DNA from: an uncultured Collinsella sp.
GTDB lineage: Bacteria > Actinomycetota > Coriobacteriia > Coriobacteriales > Coriobacteriaceae
Assembly: GCA_900540905.1 (NCBI GenBank)
Contig: UQHR01000008.1
Span: 4,777 to 68,776, forward strand
Length of the DNA stretch: 64,000 bases
Reading direction: 5' to 3'
The notes below the pieces were generated by a model. The model saw only the letters and a program-made list of their open reading frames with translations. It searched no databases and was not told the origin of the DNA. Numbering within the stretch: position 1 is the stretch's first letter; the number at the start of each line of letters is the position of its first letter. Made by a program: the position numbers and the translations under genes. Of this stretch, positions 1-7,839 are shown piece by piece.

Positions 1-2
1 TG

Positions 3-953
3 ACGAGCGAGCTGGCGGTGCGCGATTCTCGCGAGGAACAGGTCAAGGCGGCACACGAGCTCGAGCTTGCGCAGGCCAAGCGCGCGAGCGATGAACTGAT
101 CCGCTACAAGGATGAAGAGATTGAGCGCCTGAAGGACATGAAGGTCCGCCTGTCCACCAAGATGGTGGGCGAGTCGCTCGAGCAGCACTGCGAGACCGAG
201 TTTAACCGTCTGCGCATGACGGCGTTTCCTAACGCGTACTTCGAGAAAGATAACGATGCGTCCGAGGGTACCAAGGGCGACTTTATCTTCCGCGAGTGCG
301 ACGCGAGCGGCAACGAGGTCATTTCGATTATGTTCGAGATGAAAAACGAGAACGACGAGACTGCGACCAAGCACAAAAACGAGGACTTCTTTAAGAAACT
401 CGATCACGATCGTCGCCAGAAAGGCTGTGAGTACGCGGTGCTCTGCACCCTGCTGGAGCCCGAGAGCGAGCTCTATAACGCAGGGATAGTCGACGTGAGC
501 TATCGCTACGAGAAGATGTACGTGATCCGTCCGCAGTTTTTCATTCCCATGATTACGCTGCTGCGCAACGCCGCCATGGGTTCGCTGCGCTATAAGCAGG
601 AGCTAGCGGAGTACAAGCAGCAGAATATCGACGTCACGAACTTCGAAGCCAAGATGGAGAAGTTCAAGGACGGCTTCTCGCGCAACTACAACTTGGCGAG
701 CAAGCAGTTCGAGTCGGCGATCAAGGAGATTGATGCTGCCATTAAGCAGCTCGAGAAGACCAAGGATGATCTGCGTCGCAGTACCGAGAATCTGCGTCTG
801 GCCCACAACAAGGCCGATGAGCTTACCATTCGCAAGCTCACGTGGGGCAACAAGACCATGAAGGTGGCGTTTGACGAGGCACGCGGGACTGCGACAGAGA
901 CAAACGATGAGCCAGCCGAGGCAGATTCGTATGAGGTCGAGGATGCCGAGTAA
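3..953 (+). CDS. DUF2130 domain protein, 5' end outside window
   Basis: The reading frame is open back to the window edge, so the N-terminus is missing. The visible part begins with a charged coiled coil and continues into a DUF2130 domain, recognisable from the block around EFNRLRMTAFPNAYFEKD, the GDFIFRE stretch and the FEMKNENDE segment. This acidic/lysine arrangement looks like the restriction-endonuclease-like fold proposed for the family. A second coiled coil and an acidic tail (EPAEADSYEVEDAE) follow. Function is unknown; members are sometimes annotated as nuclease-related. A strong bidirectional terminator follows. The family call is good, the role is open. Confidence 0.8.
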   Translation, partial: TSELAVRDSREEQVKAAHELELAQAKRASDELIRYKDEEIERLKDMKVRLSTKMVGESLEQHCETEFNRLRMTAFPNAYFEKDNDASEGTKGDFIFRECDASGNEVISIMFEMKNENDETATKHKNEDFFKKLDHDRRQKGCEYAVLCTLLEPESELYNAGIVDVSYRYEKMYVIRPQFFIPMITLLRNAAMGSLRYKQELAEYKQQNIDVTNFEAKMEKFKDGFSRNYNLASKQFESAIKEIDAAIKQLEKTKDDLRRSTENLRLAHNKADELTIRKLTWGNKTMKVAFDEARGTATETNDEPAEADSYEVEDAE

Positions 954-972
954 GGCATAGCATATAGTGCAA

Positions 973-1010
973 AAGCGGGGCCGCTGGCGATGTTGCCAGC
1001 GGCCCCGCTT
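973..1010. terminator. Bidirectional intrinsic terminator
   Basis: A perfect 16-bp stem (973-988 with 995-1010) closes a 6-base loop. A-rich sequence lies on the left and T-rich sequence on the right, so it can stop transcription from both sides. It sits between the convergent DUF2130 gene and the DUF3516 helicase. Confidence 0.9.
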
Positions 1011-1032
1011 CGTTTCGTTCCATTGTGCCCGG

Positions 1033-3714
1033 CTAGTCCTCGAGCAGGTCCTCGATAAAGCCGACGCGGTAGTTTTTGAAGATGACCTCGCCGCCGTCTT
1101 GCGTGGTATCCAGGTCGACATCGCCCATGATGCCAAAGTCGTGGTCGCCATCCTCGTCGGCAAAAATCTGGTGCACGTGCCACACGTGCGCGGTCTTCTC
1201 GTCGGACTCGTCGATGGAAAACATCGCGGCGCTGCGGGCATCTCCGTCGGTGAGGATTTCCTCGTGCTGCTCGTGGTAAGCGTCGAGTGCTTTTTGCCAG
1301 CGGATATCGCTCATGCCCCAGTCGTCGTCGAGCTCGCCCAAGTCGCGAACGTGCTCGCGGGCGGCAAGGGTCACGCGGCGGAAGAGCGCGTTGCGCACCA
1401 ACAGCGTGCAGCCGCGGCGGTCCACCACGACCTCGTCGATGCCCTGCGGCGGCGCAGCGTCGAGGGCTGCCGGGTTGCCGGCGTTCTCCCACTCGTCCAC
1501 CAGGCTCGAGTCCACCGAGCGCACCACAAAGCCCAGCCACGAGATAATGTCGCGCAGGCGCTCGTCGCGCTTCTCGATGGGCACGGTACGGTCGAGCGAA
1601 CGGTAGGCCTCTGCCAGGTAGCGCAGTAAAATGCCCTCGGAGCGGGCGATGCCGAGCTTTTGAATGTAGCCCTTAAAATCGCTCGCGCTTTCCAGCATAT
1701 CGCGCAGAACGCTCTTGGGAGAGAGCTGATAGTCGTTTGCCCAAGGTACTTCCTGGCAGTACTTGTCAAAAGCGGCGTCGAGCAAATCCTCGAGCGGCTT
1801 TTCGTACGTGACGTCTTGGATGCGTTCCAGACGCTCCTCATACTCGATGCCGTCGGCCTTCATCTCGGCCATAGCACGATCACGTGCTGCGCGCTCCTGT
1901 GCGCGCAGCACCTGCTTGGGATCCTCGAGCGTAGCCTCGACCATCGAGATCAGATCCATGGTATAGGTCTCGCTCTCGGGATCGAGCAGCTCCAATGCGG
2001 CAAGCAAGAACGGCGAGAGCGGCTGATCGAGCGCGAAGTCCTCGGGCAGATCGACCGTCAGCGCATAGTCGATGTCTGGTGCGGCGTCAGTCGGGGCGTC
2101 GGGTGCGGGCGGCACCTCGGTACGAACGACGACGCCGGAATCGATGAGCGTGGCGAAGATTTCGTCGGCGCGAACCTCGAGCTTAGCCTTTTCCTCGGGA
2201 GTCTGCAGGCTCGTCTCGATGAGGTCGTGTACGCGGGCTCGGGCATCGCCGCCCTGCTCGACCACGCTAATCACCATGGAGTGCGTGATGCGCAGGCGCG
2301 GCTTGAGCGTTTCGGGCTGCGTCTCGATCAGGCGCTCAAAGGTCTGCTTGTTCCAGGTGACAAAGCCCTCGGGGGCCTTTTTCTTTTTAATCTTACGGAG
2401 CTTCTTGGGGTCGTCGCCCGCCTTGGCCATAAGCTTGGCATTCTCGATCTCGTGCTCGGGTGCCTCGGCAATGACCATACCTTCGGTATCGAAGCCCGAG
2501 CGGCCGGCGCGGCCGGCAATCTGATGAAACTCGCGGGCGCGCAGACGACGCATCTTGTAGCCATCGAACTTGGTGAGCGCGGTGAGCACCACGGTGTGGA
2601 TGGGTACGTTGATGCCGACGCCGAGCGTATCGGTACCGCAGATGACGGGCAGCAGACCCTGCTGCGCCAAGCGCTCGACCAGCAGGCGATAGCGCGGCAA
2701 CATGCCAGCATGGTGCACGCCGACGCCGCATCCAAGCAGGCGCTTGAGAATCTTACCAAAGGCCGTCGAGAAGCTCGTTCCCTTTGCCGCTTCCTTGATG
2801 GCCTCACGCTGCTCCTTGCTGGCAATGCCAAAATTGGCGAGCGACTGCGCCGTCGCAAGGGCGGCATCCTGGCTAAAGTGCACGATATAGAGCGGGGCTT
2901 CGCCGCGGCGCATCGCGAGCTCGACGGTGCCCTCGAGCGAGCTCGTCACGTAGTCGTAGCTCAGCGGCACGGGGCGTGGGGCATCGACGACTAAGTCACA
3001 GGTAGCGCCGGTGTGCTCCTCGAGCGAGGCGGCGATCGCGGTGACATCGCCGAGCGTGGCGCTCATGAGCATGAATTGCGTGTGAGGCAGGGTGAGCAGC
3101 GGCACCTGCCATGCCCAGCCGCGGTCGGGGTCGGCAAAGTAGTGGAACTCATCCATGGCTACGCAGCCCACATCGGCGTCCTCGCCCTCGCGTAGCGCAT
3201 CGTTGGCAAGGATTTCGGCCGTGCAGCAGATGACGGGTGCCTTGGTATTGATATGCGTATCGCCGGTGATCATGCCGACGTTATCGCGGCCGAGTACCTG
3301 TACCAGGTCGAAGAACTTTTCGCTGACCAGGGCCTTGATGGGGGCCGTGTAATAGCAGCGCTTGCCCTGCGCCATGCCCATAAAGAGCATGCCCAGCGCG
3401 ACGAGCGATTTACCCGATCCGGTCGGTGTGCCTAAAATGACGTGATCGCCGGCAGCCAGGTTCATGAGGGCCTCTTCTTGGTGGTCCCACAGCTCAATGC
3501 CGCGATCGCTCGTCCATTCAAAGAAGCGTTCGAAGGCTTGATCGGGCGTGAGCCATGGCTCGGGCTCGCTGCCGTCCTCGGGCTCCCACCAGGTGGGGGA
3601 GAGCGCGCCGAGCGAGCCAAACTCGGCTTCGGTTCCCGTGCCGCCCGAGAATGAGCTGGCAGCGCCGGCGCCGGAGACGGTGCTGGCGGCGGTATCTGTC
3701 GTGGTCTGTGCCAT
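1033..3714 (-). CDS. DEAD/DEAH-box helicase with DUF3516 C-terminal domain
   Basis: Superfamily 2 helicase of the Ski2-like type. Seen: an acidic, low-complexity N-terminus of about 45 residues, Walker A GTPTGSGKS (95-103), the DEFH box (188-191), the SATLG motif III and motif VI with GRAGRSG. The C-terminal half matches the actinobacterial DUF3516 extension. The 893-residue length fits that group. A purine-rich ribosome site (GAGAGAAAG) precedes the ATG. It is monocistronic, with a shared terminator at its 3' end and a 309-base spacer upstream. A role in RNA or DNA remodelling is inferred; substrate unknown. Confidence 0.85.
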   Translation of the reverse strand: MAQTTTDTAASTVSGAGAASSFSGGTGTEAEFGSLGALSPTWWEPEDGSEPEPWLTPDQAFERFFEWTSDRGIELWDHQEEALMNLAAGDHVILGTPTGSGKSLVALGMLFMGMAQGKRCYYTAPIKALVSEKFFDLVQVLGRDNVGMITGDTHINTKAPVICCTAEILANDALREGEDADVGCVAMDEFHYFADPDRGWAWQVPLLTLPHTQFMLMSATLGDVTAIAASLEEHTGATCDLVVDAPRPVPLSYDYVTSSLEGTVELAMRRGEAPLYIVHFSQDAALATAQSLANFGIASKEQREAIKEAAKGTSFSTAFGKILKRLLGCGVGVHHAGMLPRYRLLVERLAQQGLLPVICGTDTLGVGINVPIHTVVLTALTKFDGYKMRRLRAREFHQIAGRAGRSGFDTEGMVIAEAPEHEIENAKLMAKAGDDPKKLRKIKKKKAPEGFVTWNKQTFERLIETQPETLKPRLRITHSMVISVVEQGGDARARVHDLIETSLQTPEEKAKLEVRADEIFATLIDSGVVVRTEVPPAPDAPTDAAPDIDYALTVDLPEDFALDQPLSPFLLAALELLDPESETYTMDLISMVEATLEDPKQVLRAQERAARDRAMAEMKADGIEYEERLERIQDVTYEKPLEDLLDAAFDKYCQEVPWANDYQLSPKSVLRDMLESASDFKGYIQKLGIARSEGILLRYLAEAYRSLDRTVPIEKRDERLRDIISWLGFVVRSVDSSLVDEWENAGNPAALDAAPPQGIDEVVVDRRGCTLLVRNALFRRVTLAAREHVRDLGELDDDWGMSDIRWQKALDAYHEQHEEILTDGDARSAAMFSIDESDEKTAHVWHVHQIFADEDGDHDFGIMGDVDLDTTQDGGEVIFKNYRVGFIEDLLED

Positions 3715-3836
3715 ATGGTTGCTTTCTCTCGCGATTGTCCGCCAACTATTATGGCGTAGCGGCGGCGCGGGGTGCCAGCGCGCGAGAAAATGCAGGAAAT
3801 GGGCGTTCTACCCAGCCGTTTGGTGCAGTTGCCGGC

Positions 3837-3957
3837 TAAGTGAGTAGACTTTTTGCGATGTCGCGAGCACATGGCTTTTGCGCAAGGGCTCTACCTGCGG
3901 TTTTAGTTTTCGCTATGTGGGTTGTGCTTGGCTATTGCTAAAAAGTCTACTCACTTA
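3837..3957. repeat. MITE-like element with 18-bp terminal inverted repeats
   Basis: TAAGTGAGTAGACTTTTT at 3837-3854 is perfectly repeated in inverted orientation at 3940-3957, 85 bases apart. Pairing continues inside the arms with a one-base bulge, and a further AGCACA/TGTGCT pair lies within. The ends begin and finish with TA. It carries no coding sequence and lies in the 3715-4023 spacer between the DUF3516 helicase and the TrmB-like gene; nothing else was recognised in that spacer. A small non-autonomous mobile element or a long regulatory hairpin both fit. Confidence 0.6.
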
Positions 3958-4023
3958 GGTTTGAGGACCGTTCGCTGGCGCCTATTTGCGCTTGTCTGCC
4001 GATGCTGCGACCATCAGAAGCCC

Positions 4024-4863
4024 CTAGGACTCTTGCGGTAAGCGCTTCTTGCCTTTGCGGGCGCGGTTTTTAAAGTTCTCGACGGCCTCTTCCATGCCGA
4101 GGGGCACGTAGGTGAGCTCATCGAGATTGTCGGGCAGGTAGCAGGCTAGGCTTTGCTCCTGCGCGCGGCCCGCTGCGAGCTGTTCATCGCTGGGCTGCGC
4201 TCCAGGTGTGGCGCAAATGCCATAGACGGCGGCACCCATCTCGCGCGTGCGGCGCTCGTACTCGGTCTCGGGATGCTCGGGATGGTCGCGGCGGACGTCG
4301 TCGCTTACCCAAAGCGTATCGTAGCCGGCCGCGGCAAACTGTCCCAGGGCGTAATCGCGCAACGGCTTGCTATCGGTGCGCAGTGTGACGGTAGCGCCGG
4401 CTGAAAAGAGCGGGCGGTAGAGCATCAGATGGTCGACATGGACGAGTCGTTTTTTAGCGTACTTGGCCTTGGGCTGCGGCGTGGGAAAGTTAATGGTGAT
4501 GGCATCGAGCTCGCCTGCGGCAAACAGCTGTGGCAGCGATGCGGCGCCTCGGGGCAGGACGAGTGCGTTGGATAGCCCCTGTTCGCAGATTTTCTGCGCG
4601 GCATAGGCGATGCAGATGGGCTCCTGGTCCATGCCGATAAAGAGGGTGTCGGGCTCGCGGTGGGCGCGCTCGACCAGATAGGTTCCCTTGCCACAGCCAA
4701 GATCCAGGTGAAGGTGTTCGAAGGGCTTGCTGCCAGCTGGCGCGCAAGCCTCGCGCCAATCTCCGGCATAAGCCTCGGGGTTCGTCTCAATCGCATCGGC
4801 GTAGCGCTCCAGGCGCTCCTCGAGCACAAAGTTCTTAGGCGTGCGAACGTGGACGGCTCCCAT
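4024..4863 (-). CDS. TrmB-like SAM-dependent tRNA (guanine-N7) methyltransferase family protein
   Basis: The class I methyltransferase fold is shown by the SAM-binding LDLGCGKG (53-60) and the MDQEP acidic loop. The region INFPTPQPKAKYAKKRL (124-140) aligns with the TrmB signature NFPDPWPKxRHxKRRL, but the DPWP core reads TPQP. Family members form m7G46 in tRNA. The altered signature means substrate or activity may differ, so I do not assign trmB firmly. The length of 279 is slightly above the usual 210-250. Ribosome site GGAG lies 5 bases before the ATG. Confidence 0.75.
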   Translation of the reverse strand: MGAVHVRTPKNFVLEERLERYADAIETNPEAYAGDWREACAPAGSKPFEHLHLDLGCGKGTYLVERAHREPDTLFIGMDQEPICIAYAAQKICEQGLSNALVLPRGAASLPQLFAAGELDAITINFPTPQPKAKYAKKRLVHVDHLMLYRPLFSAGATVTLRTDSKPLRDYALGQFAAAGYDTLWVSDDVRRDHPEHPETEYERRTREMGAAVYGICATPGAQPSDEQLAAGRAQEQSLACYLPDNLDELTYVPLGMEEAVENFKNRARKGKKRLPQES

Positions 4864-4981
4864 GAGGCTCCTTGGTCATAAGTGTGGAACGCATAGCTGC
4901 GCGTTCCGTCAATGGGTTGAAAAAGGGTGGGCATAGTTTGCCCGAAAGATGCGGTGCGGCTCGGTAGCGAGTCGTCGGTGC

Positions 4982-5854
4982 CTACAGACGCTTGAGAATC
5001 ACATAGCGGTTGAGCTCGCCGCTGCGACCGTCGGCATGGAAGCGCTCAAGCTCGCGCACGGGAACCTCGCCGCTCTTGTAGAACGTACGGACGCCGCGCA
5101 CCAGGTCGGTGATCTGCTGATCGTCAAAGTGATGGCAATAGCGGTAGGCGTGGCGGTCGTTTTGCCAGCCAATGAGGTGGTCGCCGGCTTCAAACTGGGC
5201 GGAATCGTAACCCTCAAACGGCGGGGTGAGCTCGGCGCGGGCTTCGGCGCGAACGGCTTTGCGCGCCATGCGCTCGTCATTCATAAACTCCCAAAAGCTG
5301 ATGGCGATGATGCCGCCCGGGCGCGTCTGGCGCACCAGGGCGTCGAGCACGCGTACGCGGTACTCGCACGACGGCACGTGGTGCATAAAACCAAAGCAGA
5401 CCGAGATGTCGGCGAGCGGGGCGTCGAAAGGCACGTCGGGTGTCTCGGCGGGGTTGAGCTTCATAAGGGCATCGAGCACGTCGAGTTCCTGGAAGTGCAG
5501 GTTGGGAATGCGCAGGGCGTGGCCATGTGCATCGATAGCCAAATCTTGACACGAGTCGACACCATAGAACTCAAACGGGCAGCTGGCATCTGCCGAGGGG
5601 TTTGCGCCGTCGACGCCCTTGGCGGCAAGTGCGCCGCCGGCGGCAAAATTCTCGAATCGCATATTGCCGCAGGCAAGATCGAAGACGCGGACGGGATGCT
5701 CGATCGTGGCGACGTCGAGCTGCCCGAGCGCGATGTCCATGGTGCGCACCCAGCCGGGCCACGGGGCCTGGCGCGTATCGGAGAAGGAGGCGGAGTGCTC
5801 GCGATAGAACGTGTTGTTGAGCTGGATGAGCGATGAGGCGAAATCGCGGTTCAC
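4982..5854 (-). CDS. Class I SAM-dependent methyltransferase
   Basis: I chose the GTG at 5854 because GGAGGG lies upstream and the protein then begins VNRDFASSLIQLNNTFY; an ATG 16 codons earlier is possible but gives an atypical N-terminus. The segment FYREHSASFSDTRQAPWPGW is typical of the Trm9/ABH8-like methyltransferase group. The SAM fold is visible at VRVFDLACGNMRFENF and the later VCFGFMHHVP. It is about 290 residues. Its substrate cannot be read from sequence; tRNA wobble uridine is one possibility because Elp3 is encoded nearby, but that is an inference. Confidence 0.7.
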   Translation of the reverse strand: MNRDFASSLIQLNNTFYREHSASFSDTRQAPWPGWVRTMDIALGQLDVATIEHPVRVFDLACGNMRFENFAAGGALAAKGVDGANPSADASCPFEFYGVDSCQDLAIDAHGHALRIPNLHFQELDVLDALMKLNPAETPDVPFDAPLADISVCFGFMHHVPSCEYRVRVLDALVRQTRPGGIIAISFWEFMNDERMARKAVRAEARAELTPPFEGYDSAQFEAGDHLIGWQNDRHAYRYCHHFDDQQITDLVRGVRTFYKSGEVPVRELERFHADGRSGELNRYVILKRL

Positions 5855-6121
5855 GGCGCGGAACTCCCTCCGTTGGCGGTGCGGAATTAACAGTACGACC
5901 ATACTACCGTTAACGCCGCAACGGGGACAACCAAGCTACGGGTCATTGCTTTGTTTGGACACATTTCCGCAGCTCATATGCACCCGCAACCGACGGTTGT
6001 CAAAAATCTCACTAGAATAGGTGGCATGCTTTTGGCGGTGGCGGATAGATTTTTAACTGTGCAAGGCGTCTTAAGAACAAAAACGGTCCGGCGGCACGGC
6101 TGGCATCACATAGGAGGAACC

Positions 6122-6844
6122 ATGAATGTAGAAACTGCGCAGCGGCTCGCCGACCTTCGCCGAAGCAAAGGCTTTAGCCAAGAAGGGCTGGCACGAAAGC
6201 TGGGACTGTCGCGCCAAGCAGTCAGTAAATGGGAGCGCGCGGAGAGCTCGCCCGATACCGAGAACCTGATCTCGCTCGCCAAGCTCTATGGTGTGAGCTT
6301 GGACGAGCTGCTCAATCCGAGCGATGAGATTGAGGACGATATCGAGTTTGAGAACGAGGACCGTGCCCGTCAGCGCGAGGCCGAGGCAGCAGAGCGTGCT
6401 CGCACCCATGAGGCGGCGGCGCGCGCTACCGAGGCGGCAACACAGGCGAGTGACGCCGCCGCCAAGGCGGCGCAAGCGGCAAGCTGGAGTGCGCAGGCCG
6501 CCAATGCCGCTACGGCGCAGGCGACGAGTGGCAGCGCAGTTGGCTCGACTCCGGTGAAGGGCCCGTTCCAGTCGTTCCCGTATTGGGCCGTGTGCTGGCT
6601 GCTGTTCTTTTTGCTGATGTTCCTGTTTGGTGCCGGCCCCTTTGCCGCACTGATCTTCTTTACGATTCCCATCTATCACTGGGTGGCGCGTGCGCTCGAT
6701 GGCGATTGGGCGCGCGGGGATATTCAGGTTGGTTCGGCGTCGGTGGCGGTCAAGGCCCAGGGGAAGGATACTTCTGCGGAATCTGATGCTGACGTGGCTA
6801 CCGCGACTACCGCTGAGCCGATTGCCAAAGAGAGTGATGAATGA
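6122..6844 (+). CDS. Membrane-anchored XRE-family transcriptional regulator
   Basis: The start is fixed by AGGAGG at 6112-6117. Residues 1-65 form a Cro/C1-type helix-turn-helix (LRRSKGFSQEGLARKLGLSRQAVSKWE). An acidic, then alanine-rich helical segment follows, and the C-terminus holds two hydrophobic segments (AVCWLLFFLLMFLFG and PFAALIFFTIPIYHWV). A DNA-binding domain tied to the membrane suggests an envelope-signal sensor. The stop overlaps the next gene's ATG (ATGA at 6841-6844), so the two are translationally coupled. Cognate operator not identified. Confidence 0.85.
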   Translation: MNVETAQRLADLRRSKGFSQEGLARKLGLSRQAVSKWERAESSPDTENLISLAKLYGVSLDELLNPSDEIEDDIEFENEDRARQREAEAAERARTHEAAARATEAATQASDAAAKAAQAASWSAQAANAATAQATSGSAVGSTPVKGPFQSFPYWAVCWLLFFLLMFLFGAGPFAALIFFTIPIYHWVARALDGDWARGDIQVGSASVAVKAQGKDTSAESDADVATATTAEPIAKESDE

Positions 6845-7740
6845 TGAAGCTTTCGCATGAATCCAAGATACGCTTGGGTGTTGGCATCGGAGCGTTTGTG
6901 CTCATCATCGGGCTTGTCTTTGGCACTTCGCGGACTTTGATTCATTTTGATGGCCCGTGGGATCTCGACGATGTTGTATCCGGCTTGTCTGGTATGGACG
7001 ATGCGGTTGACGAGGACGATCTTTTGGATGGCGGCAACTATTCCGCTCGGCCTCAGCAGCTTTCGAGCACGACTTTTGACGAAGACGCGTTCCAATCGCT
7101 CGACTTGGATGTGACGTCGGGGACGGTCGAGGTTAAACGTGTCTCTGACGGACCGGTACGTGTCATCGAAAGCGGGCGCGTTGCAAAGGGGGCGTCTGCT
7201 TCCGATGCCGCCACTCAGAATCTGGTTAAGATCGAGGGCTCTACACTCAAGATTAGCCAGTTCGACTGCGATGACGAGCGCGCCCATGACCGTAAGGTCA
7301 CCATTGAACTGCCGCGTGAGCTTGCCGATAACATGATGGGCATTACGGCAAACGTGGGGTTGGGAGACCTGACGGTCGCGGACATTGCGTGCCACGACTT
7401 TGATTTGACGTTGGACTCGGGAGACGTCGCGTTTGCGGGCACCGTGACCGACACTCTGAATGCCGAGGTCGGTTTGGGCGATGCGACGTTCGAGCTCTAC
7501 CAGGCCCCCGCGAAGTCGATGGACGTGAGCGTGGGCTCGGGCGATGTGGAGATGACGGTTCCGAGCTCTACGGGCTTTAAGGCGAGCCTCACCTTGGGCA
7601 GTGGCGATTTCGAGAGCGATTTCCTTCCGCTTGGCTACGACGGCGAGACCATTTTGAATCTTGAATTCGATAACGGCGATAAGTCTGCCACGTATCGTTT
7701 TGAAGTCGATTCGGGCGACATGTCGTTTGATTCGGAGTAG
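6841..7740 (+). CDS. DUF4097-type beta-helix protein with N-terminal membrane anchor
   Basis: An N-terminal hydrophobic segment (RLGVGIGAFVLIIGLVFG) is followed by an acidic linker and a repetitive beta-strand domain. The recurring pattern DLTLDSGDVAFAG, VSVGSGDVEMTV and TLGSGDFESDF is diagnostic of the DUF4097 putative adhesin family. The bulk is probably extracytoplasmic. It is coupled by a 4-base overlap to the membrane-anchored XRE regulator, an arrangement seen for sensors of envelope state; the exact ligand is unknown. A second ATG three bases in is equally usable. Confidence 0.85.
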   Translation: MMKLSHESKIRLGVGIGAFVLIIGLVFGTSRTLIHFDGPWDLDDVVSGLSGMDDAVDEDDLLDGGNYSARPQQLSSTTFDEDAFQSLDLDVTSGTVEVKRVSDGPVRVIESGRVAKGASASDAATQNLVKIEGSTLKISQFDCDDERAHDRKVTIELPRELADNMMGITANVGLGDLTVADIACHDFDLTLDSGDVAFAGTVTDTLNAEVGLGDATFELYQAPAKSMDVSVGSGDVEMTVPSSTGFKASLTLGSGDFESDFLPLGYDGETILNLEFDNGDKSATYRFEVDSGDMSFDSE

Positions 7741-7788
7741 TGAGGCAGACGAAAGCCTAGGCGAAGACATAGACGCGCTGTTTGATGA

Positions 7789-7822
7789 AGGCGCCGAAGC
7801 CGAGATCGGCTCCGGCGCCTTT
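7789..7822 (+). terminator. Intrinsic terminator after DUF4097 gene
   Basis: AGGCGCCG pairs with CGGCGCCT and AGCCGA with TCGGCT around a 2-base loop with one internal mismatch, followed by a short T-run. It separates the XRE/DUF4097 pair from elp3. Confidence 0.7.
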
Positions 7823-7839
7823 GCCTTTACAATGGGGGC

